The notes beneath the pieces are model-generated. The model did no database searches and was not told the DNA's origin. It was given only the letters and a program-made list of their open reading frames with translations. Positions 15,261 through 22,729 of a stretch of DNA of 27,392 nucleotides are shown one piece after another (within the stretch, counting starts at the first letter, position 1; every line of letters starts with the position of its first letter). The position numbers and the translations under genes were made by a program. Origin of the DNA: a bacterium (GTDB taxonomy: Bacteria > UBP13 > UBA5359). The DNA is taken from NCBI GenBank assembly GCA_028685295.1, contig JAQUEL010000016.1, forward strand, positions 1 through 27,392, written 5' to 3'.

Positions 15261-16652
15261 TTATGAGCTTTGGCTATTCCGCACCCCGGATTTGAGAAGG
15301 ATGTCCACAATCTCTTCCATAGCCATACCCCTTGAACCCTTTACCAATACTACATCATCAGATGCTACCGTAGCCAGCAGAGCTGCAGCCAGATCTTTTT
15401 TAGCGGAAAAATGATATATCTGTCTTTCATTCATGCCTGCAGCCGCAGCACCAAGCCCTATCCCGGCAGCTTCAGAGCCATAAGTAAAGAGAATATCCGT
15501 TCCTCTTTCCACTACATAAGCACCGATCTCTCTGTGCAATCTATTTGAAGCCAGGCCTAACTCAAGCATATCAGCCAGAACAGCAATCCGGCGCTTTGCC
15601 TTTATACCGGACAAGACATCGATAGCCGCTTTGGTTGAAGCAGGGCCGGCATTATAAACATCGCTTATTATCCTGAAACCCTCATTGCTTTGCAACATCT
15701 CCAGCCGCATGGAAGGACCCTTAAGGCCGGCGAGTCCTGCCGTGCATTCATCAAGGCTCACCCCTAAAGACACGGCCACAGCCGCAGCTGCCAGTGAATT
15801 AAGCACATTATGCCTTCCTGGAAGCGGAATAAAGGCCCTTACACAATTTCCATCAAAGCATATATCGAAAGAGGTGCCGCTCTCTTCCTTGGATATATTC
15901 TCTCCCCTGATATCGGCTGCGGCATCCAAGCCGAAGGTGATACAGCGAGATGAAGATGCTTTTTTGAGCAGATTCAGATATGGATCATCGGCCGGCAAAA
16001 CAGCCGTTCCATCTGTCGGTAATGCCTGGACCAGTTCCGCTTTGGCACGAGCTATATCTTCGACAGAGCCCAGATGCTCGAGATGGGTTTCACCTATACA
16101 GGTGACCAAACCTACCTCCGGGCAAGCCAGACAGGCTAAAGCAGCTATCTCACCACTTCTCCTCATGCCCATCTCTATTACCGCCACTTCTATTTCTTTG
16201 CTCAGAGCCAGAAGAGTAAGAGGCACGCCGATCTCATTATTATAGTTCTTTTCACTTTTTAAAACATTATAGCGCTCTGACAGGATGGAGGCACAAATCT
16301 CTCTGGTGCCGGTCTTACCGACGCTACCGGTAACTCCTACCACTCTTCCGGACCATGACAAGCGATGGCTGAGTGCAGCTGCCTGCAGAGCCTTCAATGT
16401 ATCATCTACTCTGATCACAGCGACAGCATCGACATTCAAACCGACATCTTTCGACACCATGACGGCCGCAGCTCCAGCCTTAACGGCAGCCTGCACATAG
16501 TTATGACCATCACTTCTTATGCCGGGCAGGGCCACAAACAGCTCTCCACCCTTTATACTACGTGAATCCGCCACGGTACCGTGAAATTCCATATTCGGGC
16601 TACCGGCCACCAGTGCTCCTTCGGTAGCTGCCAGCAAATGCTCAACCCGCAC
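15261..16652 (-). CDS. murF: UDP-N-acetylmuramoyl-tripeptide-D-alanyl-D-alanine ligase
   Basis: MurF (463 residues) adds D-Ala-D-Ala to UDP-MurNAc-tripeptide. Motifs: DSRSIKGGELFVAL (N-terminal domain), P-loop GVTGSVGKTGTRE around Lys113, NYNNEIGVPLTLL, EMGMRRSGEIA, GETHLEHLGS, PGRHNVLNSLAAAAV, DVYNAGPAS, LADMLELG and VKGSRGMAMEEIV. The P-loop residue after GKT is Gly where Thr or Ser is usual, a mild variation. The start is GTG at 16650-16652, overlapping the murE TAG as TAGTG, with GGAGAG 5 nt upstream. This indicates coupling to murE. 94 nt separate it from mraY. Confidence 0.96.
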   Translation of the reverse strand: MRVEHLLAATEGALVAGSPNMEFHGTVADSRSIKGGELFVALPGIRSDGHNYVQAAVKAGAAAVMVSKDVGLNVDAVAVIRVDDTLKALQAAALSHRLSWSGRVVGVTGSVGKTGTREICASILSERYNVLKSEKNYNNEIGVPLTLLALSKEIEVAVIEMGMRRSGEIAALACLACPEVGLVTCIGETHLEHLGSVEDIARAKAELVQALPTDGTAVLPADDPYLNLLKKASSSRCITFGLDAAADIRGENISKEESGTSFDICFDGNCVRAFIPLPGRHNVLNSLAAAAVAVSLGVSLDECTAGLAGLKGPSMRLEMLQSNEGFRIISDVYNAGPASTKAAIDVLSGIKAKRRIAVLADMLELGLASNRLHREIGAYVVERGTDILFTYGSEAAGIGLGAAAAGMNERQIYHFSAKKDLAAALLATVASDDVVLVKGSRGMAMEEIVDILLKSGVRNSQSS

Positions 16653-18136
16653 TATAACTCTCCATAAATGCCGTGCAGAATATCTGCAGCGATCTTCCTG
16701 TCGTCAAAGTAATGACGCTTTGTGCCGATAATCTGATACTCTTCATGCCCTTTACCGGCAATAAGTACCACATCTCCAGCTTCGGCCTCCCTCAGTGCCA
16801 GGCGTATAGCTTCAGCTCTATCGGGCTCGATCAGATACTGCGCCTTACCTCCAACCATACCCGGCAGAATATCCCTGATAATTGCTTCAGGGCCTTCACT
16901 GCGAGGATTATCAGAGGTTACCACCGCCAGATCAGCCAGCCCGGCAGCCACTTTCCCCATCAGGGAACGCTTGCCTCTATCCCGATCGCCTCCGCAGCCG
17001 AATACCACGATCACTCGCCCGCCGGCGCTGGTTGAGAGAGATGACAGCACCTTCTCCAGACCATCCGGAGTATGCGCATAATCCACCAGAACGGTGAACG
17101 GCTGTCCTGCTTTTACTGATTCCAGTCGCCCCGGAGCCGCTCTGGCTCCGGACAACGCCTCGACTATTATATCAGCCTCGATACCTAGCGCAAAGGCCGA
17201 GGCAGCAGCAGCCAAAGCATTGTAAACATTGAAATCACCGATGAGAGGCAGGTTTACCTCTCGCTGCCAATCAGGAGTTGTCAGAGTGAAGATGTTGGAT
17301 GTTTCCTTTCGCTGCAAAGCAGAGGCTGTTATGTCAGCCGGCCTCTCTATGGCATATCCGAGAACCTCAGCTTTGGCTTGTAAAGCTATCTCTCGGCCAT
17401 AACAATCATCAAGATTGATTACCGCTTTGATCGCTCCTTTGACAGAGGCACTCTGTGCAGCATAATCAGTAAACAGCAGAGCCTTGGCAGCAGCATATTT
17501 CTCCATATTGCCGTGATAGTCCAGATGATCCTGAGTACAATTGGTGAAGGCAACTACATCGAACCAGCATCCCCGCACTCTGCCCTGATCCAGAGCATGG
17601 GATGAAATCTCCAGACAGACATCCTGCAGGCCTGCTGCCAGCGCCCTGTGCAGCCAGCGCTGCAGGTCCAGGGATTCGGGAGTGGTATGTGTGCTGGGCA
17701 CGGTCTTCGCTCCGATACGGTTGCCGGCTGTTCCTAAAAAACCGCTTCTACGCCCAGATGCTGATAATATCTGATCGATCAGATGAACGGTAGTAGTCTT
17801 GCCATTAGTTCCGGTAACTCCTACCAGACGTAATTTAGCGGCAGGATTATCAAAAAAAACCGCCGCCACCTCAGCCAATGCCTTACGGCTATCTGCCGTT
17901 AACAGTGCTGGAAATCCATCCGGCAGACGAGAGATGTCTTCCAGACAGACAGCTGCCGCCCCCGCTTTCAGCGCTGTTTCGATAAAATGATGTCCATCAT
18001 TCTTCTCCCCCCGCAAGCAAAAGAAAAGAGCTCCGGGTATCACAGCGCAGGAATCATAGGCTAATTCCGTGATCTCGGGATCAGAACCACCATGGAGTTC
18101 TAATTTGCAGGCCCGGGCTATATCCGATAATTTCAT
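16652..18136 (-). CDS. murE: UDP-MurNAc-L-Ala-D-Glu:meso-diaminopimelate ligase
   Basis: MurE (494 residues) adds the third residue of the stem peptide. The P-loop is GVTGTNGKTTT around Lys113, with HTTPESLDLQ, EISSHALDQGRV, FTNCTQDHLDYHG, YAAAKALLF with the carbamylated-type Lys218, GDFNVYNALAA, VDYAHTPDGLEKVL and GCGGDRDRGKR. The sequence TSDNPRSEGP (DNPR, 409-412) is the signature of meso-diaminopimelate specificity, as opposed to lysine, and GKGHEEYQ follows. The organism therefore probably has A1-gamma-type peptidoglycan. The ATG at 18134-18136 directly follows the TAA of the PBP gene (TAAATG), with GGGAGG 8 nt upstream. Confidence 0.97.
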   Translation of the reverse strand: MKLSDIARACKLELHGGSDPEITELAYDSCAVIPGALFFCLRGEKNDGHHFIETALKAGAAAVCLEDISRLPDGFPALLTADSRKALAEVAAVFFDNPAAKLRLVGVTGTNGKTTTVHLIDQILSASGRRSGFLGTAGNRIGAKTVPSTHTTPESLDLQRWLHRALAAGLQDVCLEISSHALDQGRVRGCWFDVVAFTNCTQDHLDYHGNMEKYAAAKALLFTDYAAQSASVKGAIKAVINLDDCYGREIALQAKAEVLGYAIERPADITASALQRKETSNIFTLTTPDWQREVNLPLIGDFNVYNALAAAASAFALGIEADIIVEALSGARAAPGRLESVKAGQPFTVLVDYAHTPDGLEKVLSSLSTSAGGRVIVVFGCGGDRDRGKRSLMGKVAAGLADLAVVTSDNPRSEGPEAIIRDILPGMVGGKAQYLIEPDRAEAIRLALREAEAGDVVLIAGKGHEEYQIIGTKRHYFDDRKIAADILHGIYGEL

Positions 18137-19858
18137 TTATGCATCCTCCCTGATCACGGCATCTCCCTTATCAGGAGGAACCCCCAGCTTGATAAGGCTG
18201 CTGCGCACTATCTCTTTAAATGCAGGAGCTGCTATTACACCGCCGTAATAAGCTCCCTTCGGTTCATCGATACTTACCAAAACCACCAATCGCGGATGAT
18301 CAACCGGTGCCAGGCCCACAAACGAGGCTATATAGCGCCCGCCGCCATAACCATAAGTTCCTACCTTCTGAGCTGTTCCCGTTTTACCTCCGGTACTATA
18401 GCCCTCAATAGCAGCAGCCTTGCCGGTACCCTCCAGCACCACTCGCTGCATCATCCGGCGCATAGCCGCCGCTGTTTCCGGAGAAACCACTCGCCCAAGG
18501 TCTTCCACCTTATATTCCTTGCTGACCACACCGTCCCGAGTTCGAATATCCCGAACTATACGAGGGCGATACAACTTTCCACCGTTAGCCAGAACACAAA
18601 CGGCTCTGGTCATCTGTATCGGAGTTACGCCTATTCCCTGCCCGAAAGCTATATTAGCCGTCTTGATACGCGGCCAGGAAGCAGGGGATTGTAAAAGCCC
18701 TCTCTCTTCCCCCGGCAAGGGTATGCCGGTAACCTGACCGAAGCCGAAGTCTCTTACATAGCGATATAGAGAATGGCTGCCGAGTTTGAGCCCTAGAGTA
18801 GCAGCTCCCACGTTACAGGAATTAACTATAATATCACTTACGCTCTCACTTCCGTGACCACTGCTATTGCCATGTCGGACACAATGAACGGTTCGACGAT
18901 CTATTCCCAAAGTTCCGCTACAATTTATCACTGTATCACCAGGAGAATATACCTTCTCTTCAAGGGCCGCGGCTGCGGTTATCAGCTTGAAGATCGAACC
19001 GGGTTCATAAACCTGGTGCACAGCCCTGTTGGACCAGGCCATACAATCGTAACTCCCGTAGTTATTGGGATTGTAAGTAGGAGAACTGGCCATGGCCAGC
19101 ACATCTCCACTCCAGGGATCCATGACAATGGCACAACCGCCGGCCGCCCGAGCATTCTGCACAGCTTTTTTCAATTCACGCTCTGCAATATGCTGCAATT
19201 CGGAATCGATGGTCAGGTAAATATTCTGACCATCCGCAGGCGGGACTATCTTTTTAACACCATAAGGAATATTACGCCCGATGGCATCCTCCTCCACCTT
19301 CATATATCCGGGAACGCCCCGCAAATATTTATCAAAATGGACTTCCAGACCGTAAAGGCCCTGCATGTCCAGACCGGCAAAACCGATAATATTGGATGCC
19401 AGTTCCTGACCCGGATAAGCCCTCTTATATTCCTTTATCAAACTGACAGTTCCCAGATTCAGAGCCTTAACAGCTGCAGATATATCAAAGGGAGCTTTGC
19501 GTTGCAGCCAGACAAAACCGCGCTTAGGATCAAGCATTTTTAAAATCTCGTCGGAGCTTTTGCCTAAAACCGCAGCCAGCTGGGAGGCCACCCGGCCGCG
19601 ATCGCTCATCTGATTGGGAGAAGCATAAATGGATTCCATAGCTATATTGACTGCTAAAGACTTCCCCTTACGATCGTATATGCCGCCCCGGCTGGCCGGT
19701 AAATCAACTTTGCGCATACGCTGCTGCATAGCGAGGTTTTTATATTTATCTCGCTGTATTATCTGTATATAGACCAGTCTTACCAGGAGAGAGGCCAGCA
19801 GGATAACCATTACTCCGGTTATGACTCTTATTCTGCTCCTGGTTAAAGATCTGGACAT
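18137..19858 (-). CDS. ftsI: Class B penicillin-binding protein, FtsI/SpoVD-like transpeptidase
   Basis: This 573-residue class B PBP cross-links septal peptidoglycan together with FtsW. It has a basic N-terminus, one membrane anchor at about 12-32, a dimerisation-type domain (DLPASRGGIYDRKGKSLAVN) and a transpeptidase domain with SIFK (catalytic Ser288), SCN (347-349) and KTG (492-494). No PASTA repeats follow the catalytic domain, which separates it from Bacillus SpoVD and PBP2B; I call it FtsI by position and architecture. The ATG at 19856-19858 has AAAGGA 11 nt upstream. Gene order (ftsL-like, PBP, murE) is the standard dcw order. Confidence 0.95.
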   Translation of the reverse strand: MSRSLTRSRIRVITGVMVILLASLLVRLVYIQIIQRDKYKNLAMQQRMRKVDLPASRGGIYDRKGKSLAVNIAMESIYASPNQMSDRGRVASQLAAVLGKSSDEILKMLDPKRGFVWLQRKAPFDISAAVKALNLGTVSLIKEYKRAYPGQELASNIIGFAGLDMQGLYGLEVHFDKYLRGVPGYMKVEEDAIGRNIPYGVKKIVPPADGQNIYLTIDSELQHIAERELKKAVQNARAAGGCAIVMDPWSGDVLAMASSPTYNPNNYGSYDCMAWSNRAVHQVYEPGSIFKLITAAAALEEKVYSPGDTVINCSGTLGIDRRTVHCVRHGNSSGHGSESVSDIIVNSCNVGAATLGLKLGSHSLYRYVRDFGFGQVTGIPLPGEERGLLQSPASWPRIKTANIAFGQGIGVTPIQMTRAVCVLANGGKLYRPRIVRDIRTRDGVVSKEYKVEDLGRVVSPETAAAMRRMMQRVVLEGTGKAAAIEGYSTGGKTGTAQKVGTYGYGGGRYIASFVGLAPVDHPRLVVLVSIDEPKGAYYGGVIAAPAFKEIVRSSLIKLGVPPDKGDAVIREDA

Positions 19859-19933
19859 GCTTTACTCGTTCCTTTGCTAGAATCAGCCGTTAAATAAATT
19901 TGCAAAGATCATTCAGTGACAAGCTCTGGTCTT

Positions 19934-20425
19934 TTACGGTTGGCTGGCCTCCACTTCCGTCAACCTGGCCCGTAAACCGTCCAGGCTTTTCAGGCCATCG
20001 ACCAGACCGTTCCAGACCCCTGTCAAACGTCCTGCTGATGCCAGTCTGGTTTCCGCTACCGGCTCTTTAATAGTAATAAACTCCACTCTTTCAGGATAGA
20101 TCATATTTAATCTACTTTGGGCCATGTTCTCTACGCGCTCAGGAGCGCTCAATTCATCCAGCTTCAACTGTAATCGCTCCCGCTCCAGCGACAGATCTGT
20201 CAATCGTTCTTCAAGCTTCTGAACTTGATAGCCCTTTTGAGTAATACAGGCATTCTGATAAAGGTAAATGAACGCCGGCAAAGATATCAGCAACAATATC
20301 GTCATATATGCAAACGCCGCTCTGGTATCAAGAGGTGCTCCCTGTCTGCGTTTTTCTATCGCTTTATTCCTGTTTTTTATCCGGCCGTATGAATTTTTAC
20401 GATCCATAGTAGATGATAAAGCCAT
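19934..20425 (-). CDS. ftsL: FtsL/DivIC-like bitopic division protein
   Basis: This 163-residue protein has a basic cytoplasmic N-terminus, one membrane helix at about 36-56, and a coiled coil at about 62-92 (LEERLTDLSLERERLQLKLDEL) leading to PERVENMAQSRLNMIYPE, the typical FtsL ending. FtsL recruits and regulates the FtsW-PBP pair with FtsB/DivIC and FtsQ/DivIB. Family sequence conservation is low, so the call rests on topology and on its place between rsmH and the PBP gene. A C-terminal extension of about 50 residues is longer than in E. coli FtsL. The ATG at 20423-20425 has GGGGGGAG 6 nt upstream. Confidence 0.85.
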   Translation of the reverse strand: MALSSTMDRKNSYGRIKNRNKAIEKRRQGAPLDTRAAFAYMTILLLISLPAFIYLYQNACITQKGYQVQKLEERLTDLSLERERLQLKLDELSAPERVENMAQSRLNMIYPERVEFITIKEPVAETRLASAGRLTGVWNGLVDGLKSLDGLRARLTEVEASQP

Positions 20426-20459
20426 GTTAATCTCCCCCCATAACTAACTTTTTAGGCTG

Positions 20460-20487
20460 AAGCCTGTTAGCAGTTACGCTCAGGCTT
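20460..20487 (-). other. Hairpin in the rsmH-ftsL spacer
   Basis: AAGCCTG and CAGGCTT pair (7 bp, 14-nt loop) in the 106-nt spacer. Next to it AGGCT-TC-AGCCT offers a competing small hairpin followed by AAAAAG, so two mutually exclusive folds are possible. A tandem GATTGGA lies just upstream. Function is unknown; no U-tract follows on the minus strand. Confidence 0.35.
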
Positions 20488-20531
20488 ATTACTCCAATCT
20501 CCAATCTCACGTGCCTAATCGCCTTTGATGC

Positions 20532-21464
20532 TTAGACTCGTTCGATGGCTCTGAGCTTGGCACTCCTTGACCTTGGATTTGCCGATATCTCTTCAACCGA
20601 CGGCAATATCGGCTTTTTATTAATAAGCCTTGCCAGCGGCTTATGGCCGCATATACATATTGGTATACGAGGGCTACAGATACATCCGACCGTCCATTCC
20701 CGATAACGATGCTTGACTATCCTATCTTCAAGCGAATGGAAAGAAATGGCCACCATTCGCCCCCCCGTCCTGAGTAAGTGAATGCCGCTGTCAAGAGCCT
20801 CCGTCAGGCTCTCCAGCTCGACATTCACGACTATACGCAGAGCCTGGAAGCTTTTGGTGGCCGGATGAATACGGCCCCTGCGCCTGGACGGAGAAACTGC
20901 CCGGCTTATCACTTCCGCCAGATCAGCAGCACTCCTTATAACGCCTTCCTGTCTGGATTTGATAATGGCTCCGGCAATACGAGAAGCTTCATGTTCTTCG
21001 CCGTAAAGCCTAAGTATTCTGACCAAATCATCCTTCGAAGCCGTAGCCACTATATCCGCGGCAGTCAATTGTCCGCGCCGGTCCATACGCATATCCAGCG
21101 GCGCAGGGCTCTTGAAAGAGAAAGCTCTCTCTTCGCTTTCCAATTGAAAGCTCGAGAGTCCCAGGTCCATAAGTATTCCATCGACTTTTTCAATCTGCAA
21201 TTGCCGAAGCACTCCGGCCATATGCCTGAAATTCTCTCTGATGATGATTACCCGGTCGCCAAACCTTTTCAAGCGACGCCCGGATTCCTCTATCGCTGTA
21301 TCATCCTGGTCCAGACCTATCAGACGCCCCTTTGGCGACGACGCTTCAAGTATAGCCTCCGCATGACCTCCTCCCCCAAGAGTAGCGTCAAGATATATGC
21401 CTCCTGAGACCGGAGCCACATGCTCTACAGCCTCCTTGAGCATGACGGTAATATGCTTCATCAT
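20532..21464 (-). CDS. rsmH: 16S rRNA (cytosine-1402-N4)-methyltransferase
   Basis: RsmH (MraW, 310 residues) methylates N4 of C1402 in 16S rRNA using S-adenosylmethionine. SAM-binding motif LDATLGGGGHAEAIL is followed by GLDQDDTAIE, DLGLSSFQLE, AFSFKSPAPLDMRMD, HPATKSFQALRI, VNVELESL and SFHSLEDRIVKH. A paired-cysteine segment (CICSPRIPICICGH), usual in the family, and a C-terminal NPRSRSAKLRAIER complete it. Two ATG codons at 21464 and 21461 are possible; AAGGCGG at 21471-21477 favours either. A structured RNA (21483-21541) ends just before this ribosome site, so it may control rsmH translation. The upstream gene in the operon is a 55-codon small ORF. Confidence 0.96.
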   Translation of the reverse strand: MMKHITVMLKEAVEHVAPVSGGIYLDATLGGGGHAEAILEASSPKGRLIGLDQDDTAIEESGRRLKRFGDRVIIIRENFRHMAGVLRQLQIEKVDGILMDLGLSSFQLESEERAFSFKSPAPLDMRMDRRGQLTAADIVATASKDDLVRILRLYGEEHEASRIAGAIIKSRQEGVIRSAADLAEVISRAVSPSRRRGRIHPATKSFQALRIVVNVELESLTEALDSGIHLLRTGGRMVAISFHSLEDRIVKHRYREWTVGCICSPRIPICICGHKPLARLINKKPILPSVEEISANPRSRSAKLRAIERV

Positions 21465-21482
21465 ACGTTTCCGCCTTAGACG

Positions 21483-21541
21483 GCAAAGACACGGGCTGCA
21501 GAGAGGCAGTTACCTGCTTTCTCATGGTCCTGTGTCTCTGC
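21483..21541 (-). ncRNA. Candidate structured leader RNA of rsmH
   Basis: The minus-strand transcript can fold into one long hairpin. The basal helix GCAGAGACAC/GUGUCUUUGC has ten pairs including one G-U. After an A/C mismatch come GG/CC, an internal loop, GAGA/UCUC, and GCAG/CUGC closed by a GUAA tetraloop of the GNRA type. The structure starts 5 nt from the rsmH ribosome site (AAGGCGG, 21471-21477). Its place recalls the mraW RNA motif described upstream of mraW in Actinobacteria, but I cannot confirm a match. It is a candidate cis-regulatory element; whether it binds anything is unknown. Confidence 0.5.
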
Positions 21542-21594
21542 ATACATTACTTTGGATTGGCTGTAATAATTGCCGCCATTCTGGAGAATTTAGG

Positions 21595-21762
21595 CTATCT
21601 GGCAGCAGCCTTTTTATAACGCTCTGGAAATTCCGTCTCTTCCAGGCCGCGATTGATATCAAGAAGATACCAGAACAGCCCATTGAATCTATCTTTTTTT
21701 CTGTTGCTCACCATGCAACAGCGTGATTCCGGCATGCACTTACCCTTTATTACACTTAACAT
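21595..21762 (-). CDS. Small 55-residue protein between mraZ and rsmH, function unknown
   Basis: An ATG at 21760-21762 opens a 55-codon frame ending in TAG at 21595-21597. It has an excellent ribosome site, GGGGGGAGG at 21769-21777, 6 nt upstream, as good as any in the operon. The product is basic with three cysteines in the first 16 residues (C9, C15, C16), a charged middle (NRKKDRF), a short aromatic or hydrophobic segment (GLFWYLL) and a charged C-terminus (EETEFPERYKK). No signal peptide or known domain is recognised. It starts 63 nt after the mraZ stop and ends 130 nt before rsmH, filling an otherwise empty 361-nt gap. Conservation would decide whether it is translated. Confidence 0.6.
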   Translation of the reverse strand: MLSVIKGKCMPESRCCMVSNRKKDRFNGLFWYLLDINRGLEETEFPERYKKAAAR

Positions 21763-21825
21763 ATCCGGCCTCCCCCCAATTTTGCAAGATTATCAAGCCA
21801 TCTCCCCCAAGATATGCCCTAATAA

Positions 21826-22251
21826 TCAGAAATCCAGACCTTCCAATTGCTCAGCTATATAATCATCGCTGATCTCACTTTGATATCCAGACCAGCGCTC
21901 CTCACTCCATACTTCCAGGCGTTCTCCAACACCTACTATAGCTACATCCCTATCTATAGCGGCATGCTCACGCAGGTTCTGCGGAATAGCTATCCTGCCC
22001 TGCTTATCTACATTACAATCCACGGCACGCGAGAAGATGACTCTTTTAAAGAGACGGGCCTTGGGATCCGTCAGCTTAAGCCCTCTCGCTTTCTCAACAA
22101 TTATTTGCCATTCATCCTGGGGATAAATAGAAAGGCAGCCGTCAAGCCCCCTGGTGAGAACAAAAGTCTCTCCCAGAAAGGAACGAAGCTTGGAGGGTAT
22201 AAAAACCCTTCCCTTATCATCAAGGCTATGATGATATTCACCCTTAAGCAA
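21826..22251 (-). CDS. mraZ: Transcriptional regulator MraZ
   Basis: MraZ (141 residues) is a ring-forming DNA-binding protein of the AbrB/SpoVT superfamily that binds repeats before the dcw operon. It carries two half-domains: GEYHHSLDDKGRVFIPSKLR near the N-terminus and CNVDKQGRIAIPQNLRE near residues 80-95, each with the DxxGRxxIP core. The start is a TTG at 22249-22251, with GGGGGAAGG about 9 nt upstream; it gives the family N-terminus. It is the first gene of the operon and lies just behind a set of MraZ-box repeats, so autoregulation is likely. Confidence 0.95.
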   Translation of the reverse strand: MLKGEYHHSLDDKGRVFIPSKLRSFLGETFVLTRGLDGCLSIYPQDEWQIIVEKARGLKLTDPKARLFKRVIFSRAVDCNVDKQGRIAIPQNLREHAAIDRDVAIVGVGERLEVWSEERWSGYQSEISDDYIAEQLEGLDF

Positions 22252-22265
22252 TTTATTCTACCTTC

Positions 22266-22290
22266 CCCCACTTTACCCCACTATACTCCA
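22266..22290 (-). promoter_or_regulatory. MraZ box, three 10-bp-spaced repeats
   Basis: On the minus strand TGGAG-N5-TGGGG-N5-TGGGG occupies 22266-22290, with GAAGG following. Repeats of TGGGN with 5-nt spacers are the known binding pattern of MraZ. A -10-like TATAGT (22280-22285) lies inside the array, so MraZ binding would block RNA polymerase; I see no good -35 at normal spacing. Confidence 0.75.
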
Positions 22291-22338
22291 ATTTATTCGA
22301 CATTTACACAAAAATTCCTGCAAAGAGACCTTTTTAAT

Positions 22339-22512
22339 TTATAATGACATAGGGCCAGGTCTTACTTCACCGGTATAGGGATCAACAATGCCCATAGTCT
22401 GGCCGGCATAATCGGTGAACAACTTCTCCCCCGCTCTATGTTCCCGGCGCATGACAACGGCCAGTTTCTTCTTCTCTTCACATAATGGTAGCAGAATTGG
22501 GAATACCGGTTC
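22339..22512 (-). pseudogene. Remnant of an IS21-family IstA transposase
   Basis: The minus strand encodes [15 protein letters not shown] in one frame and then, after a frameshift, [19 protein letters not shown], continuing [19 protein letters not shown]. These match adjacent parts of the IS21 transposase IstA just before and across its first catalytic Asp (DYAG). An in-frame TAG precedes the first segment and a TAA at 22339-22341 ends the second, so only about 55 codons of a roughly 400-500-residue protein survive. No istB or terminal repeats are visible. It lies just upstream of the dcw promoter. Confidence 0.75.
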
Positions 22513-22729
22513 TAACGGGCACAATAAGCAACAATGACAAAACTGCTTATCGTGGCAGGAACCGGGGCTCAAGAACAGCAGCTTGGCTTGGTCGGCTATT
22601 CTATGGATTTACGCCGTTCACCGGCATATTTAAGCAACTTTCCGGATTGAGCACATTTGCAAGTTCAGGAAGATAATAAATTGTGGTCCTGGGGGCATAT
22701 TTACGAGCGCAAACTCAGATTCTTTTATT
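22513..22729. other. Gene-poor spacer after the pseudopilin gene
   Basis: No frame longer than about 40 codons with a ribosome site is seen on either strand that makes sense. No terminator is visible after the pseudopilin gene. Some of it may be further decayed insertion sequence, but I recognise nothing. Confidence 0.5.

Noticed and set aside
18854-19543. 229-codon plus-strand frame
   Set aside because: It is entirely antisense to the catalytic domain of the PBP gene, has no recognised domain, and its open length is explained by codon use on the opposite strand.
20778-21407. 209-codon plus-strand frame
   Set aside because: Antisense to rsmH, which has all its family motifs; no independent evidence of coding.
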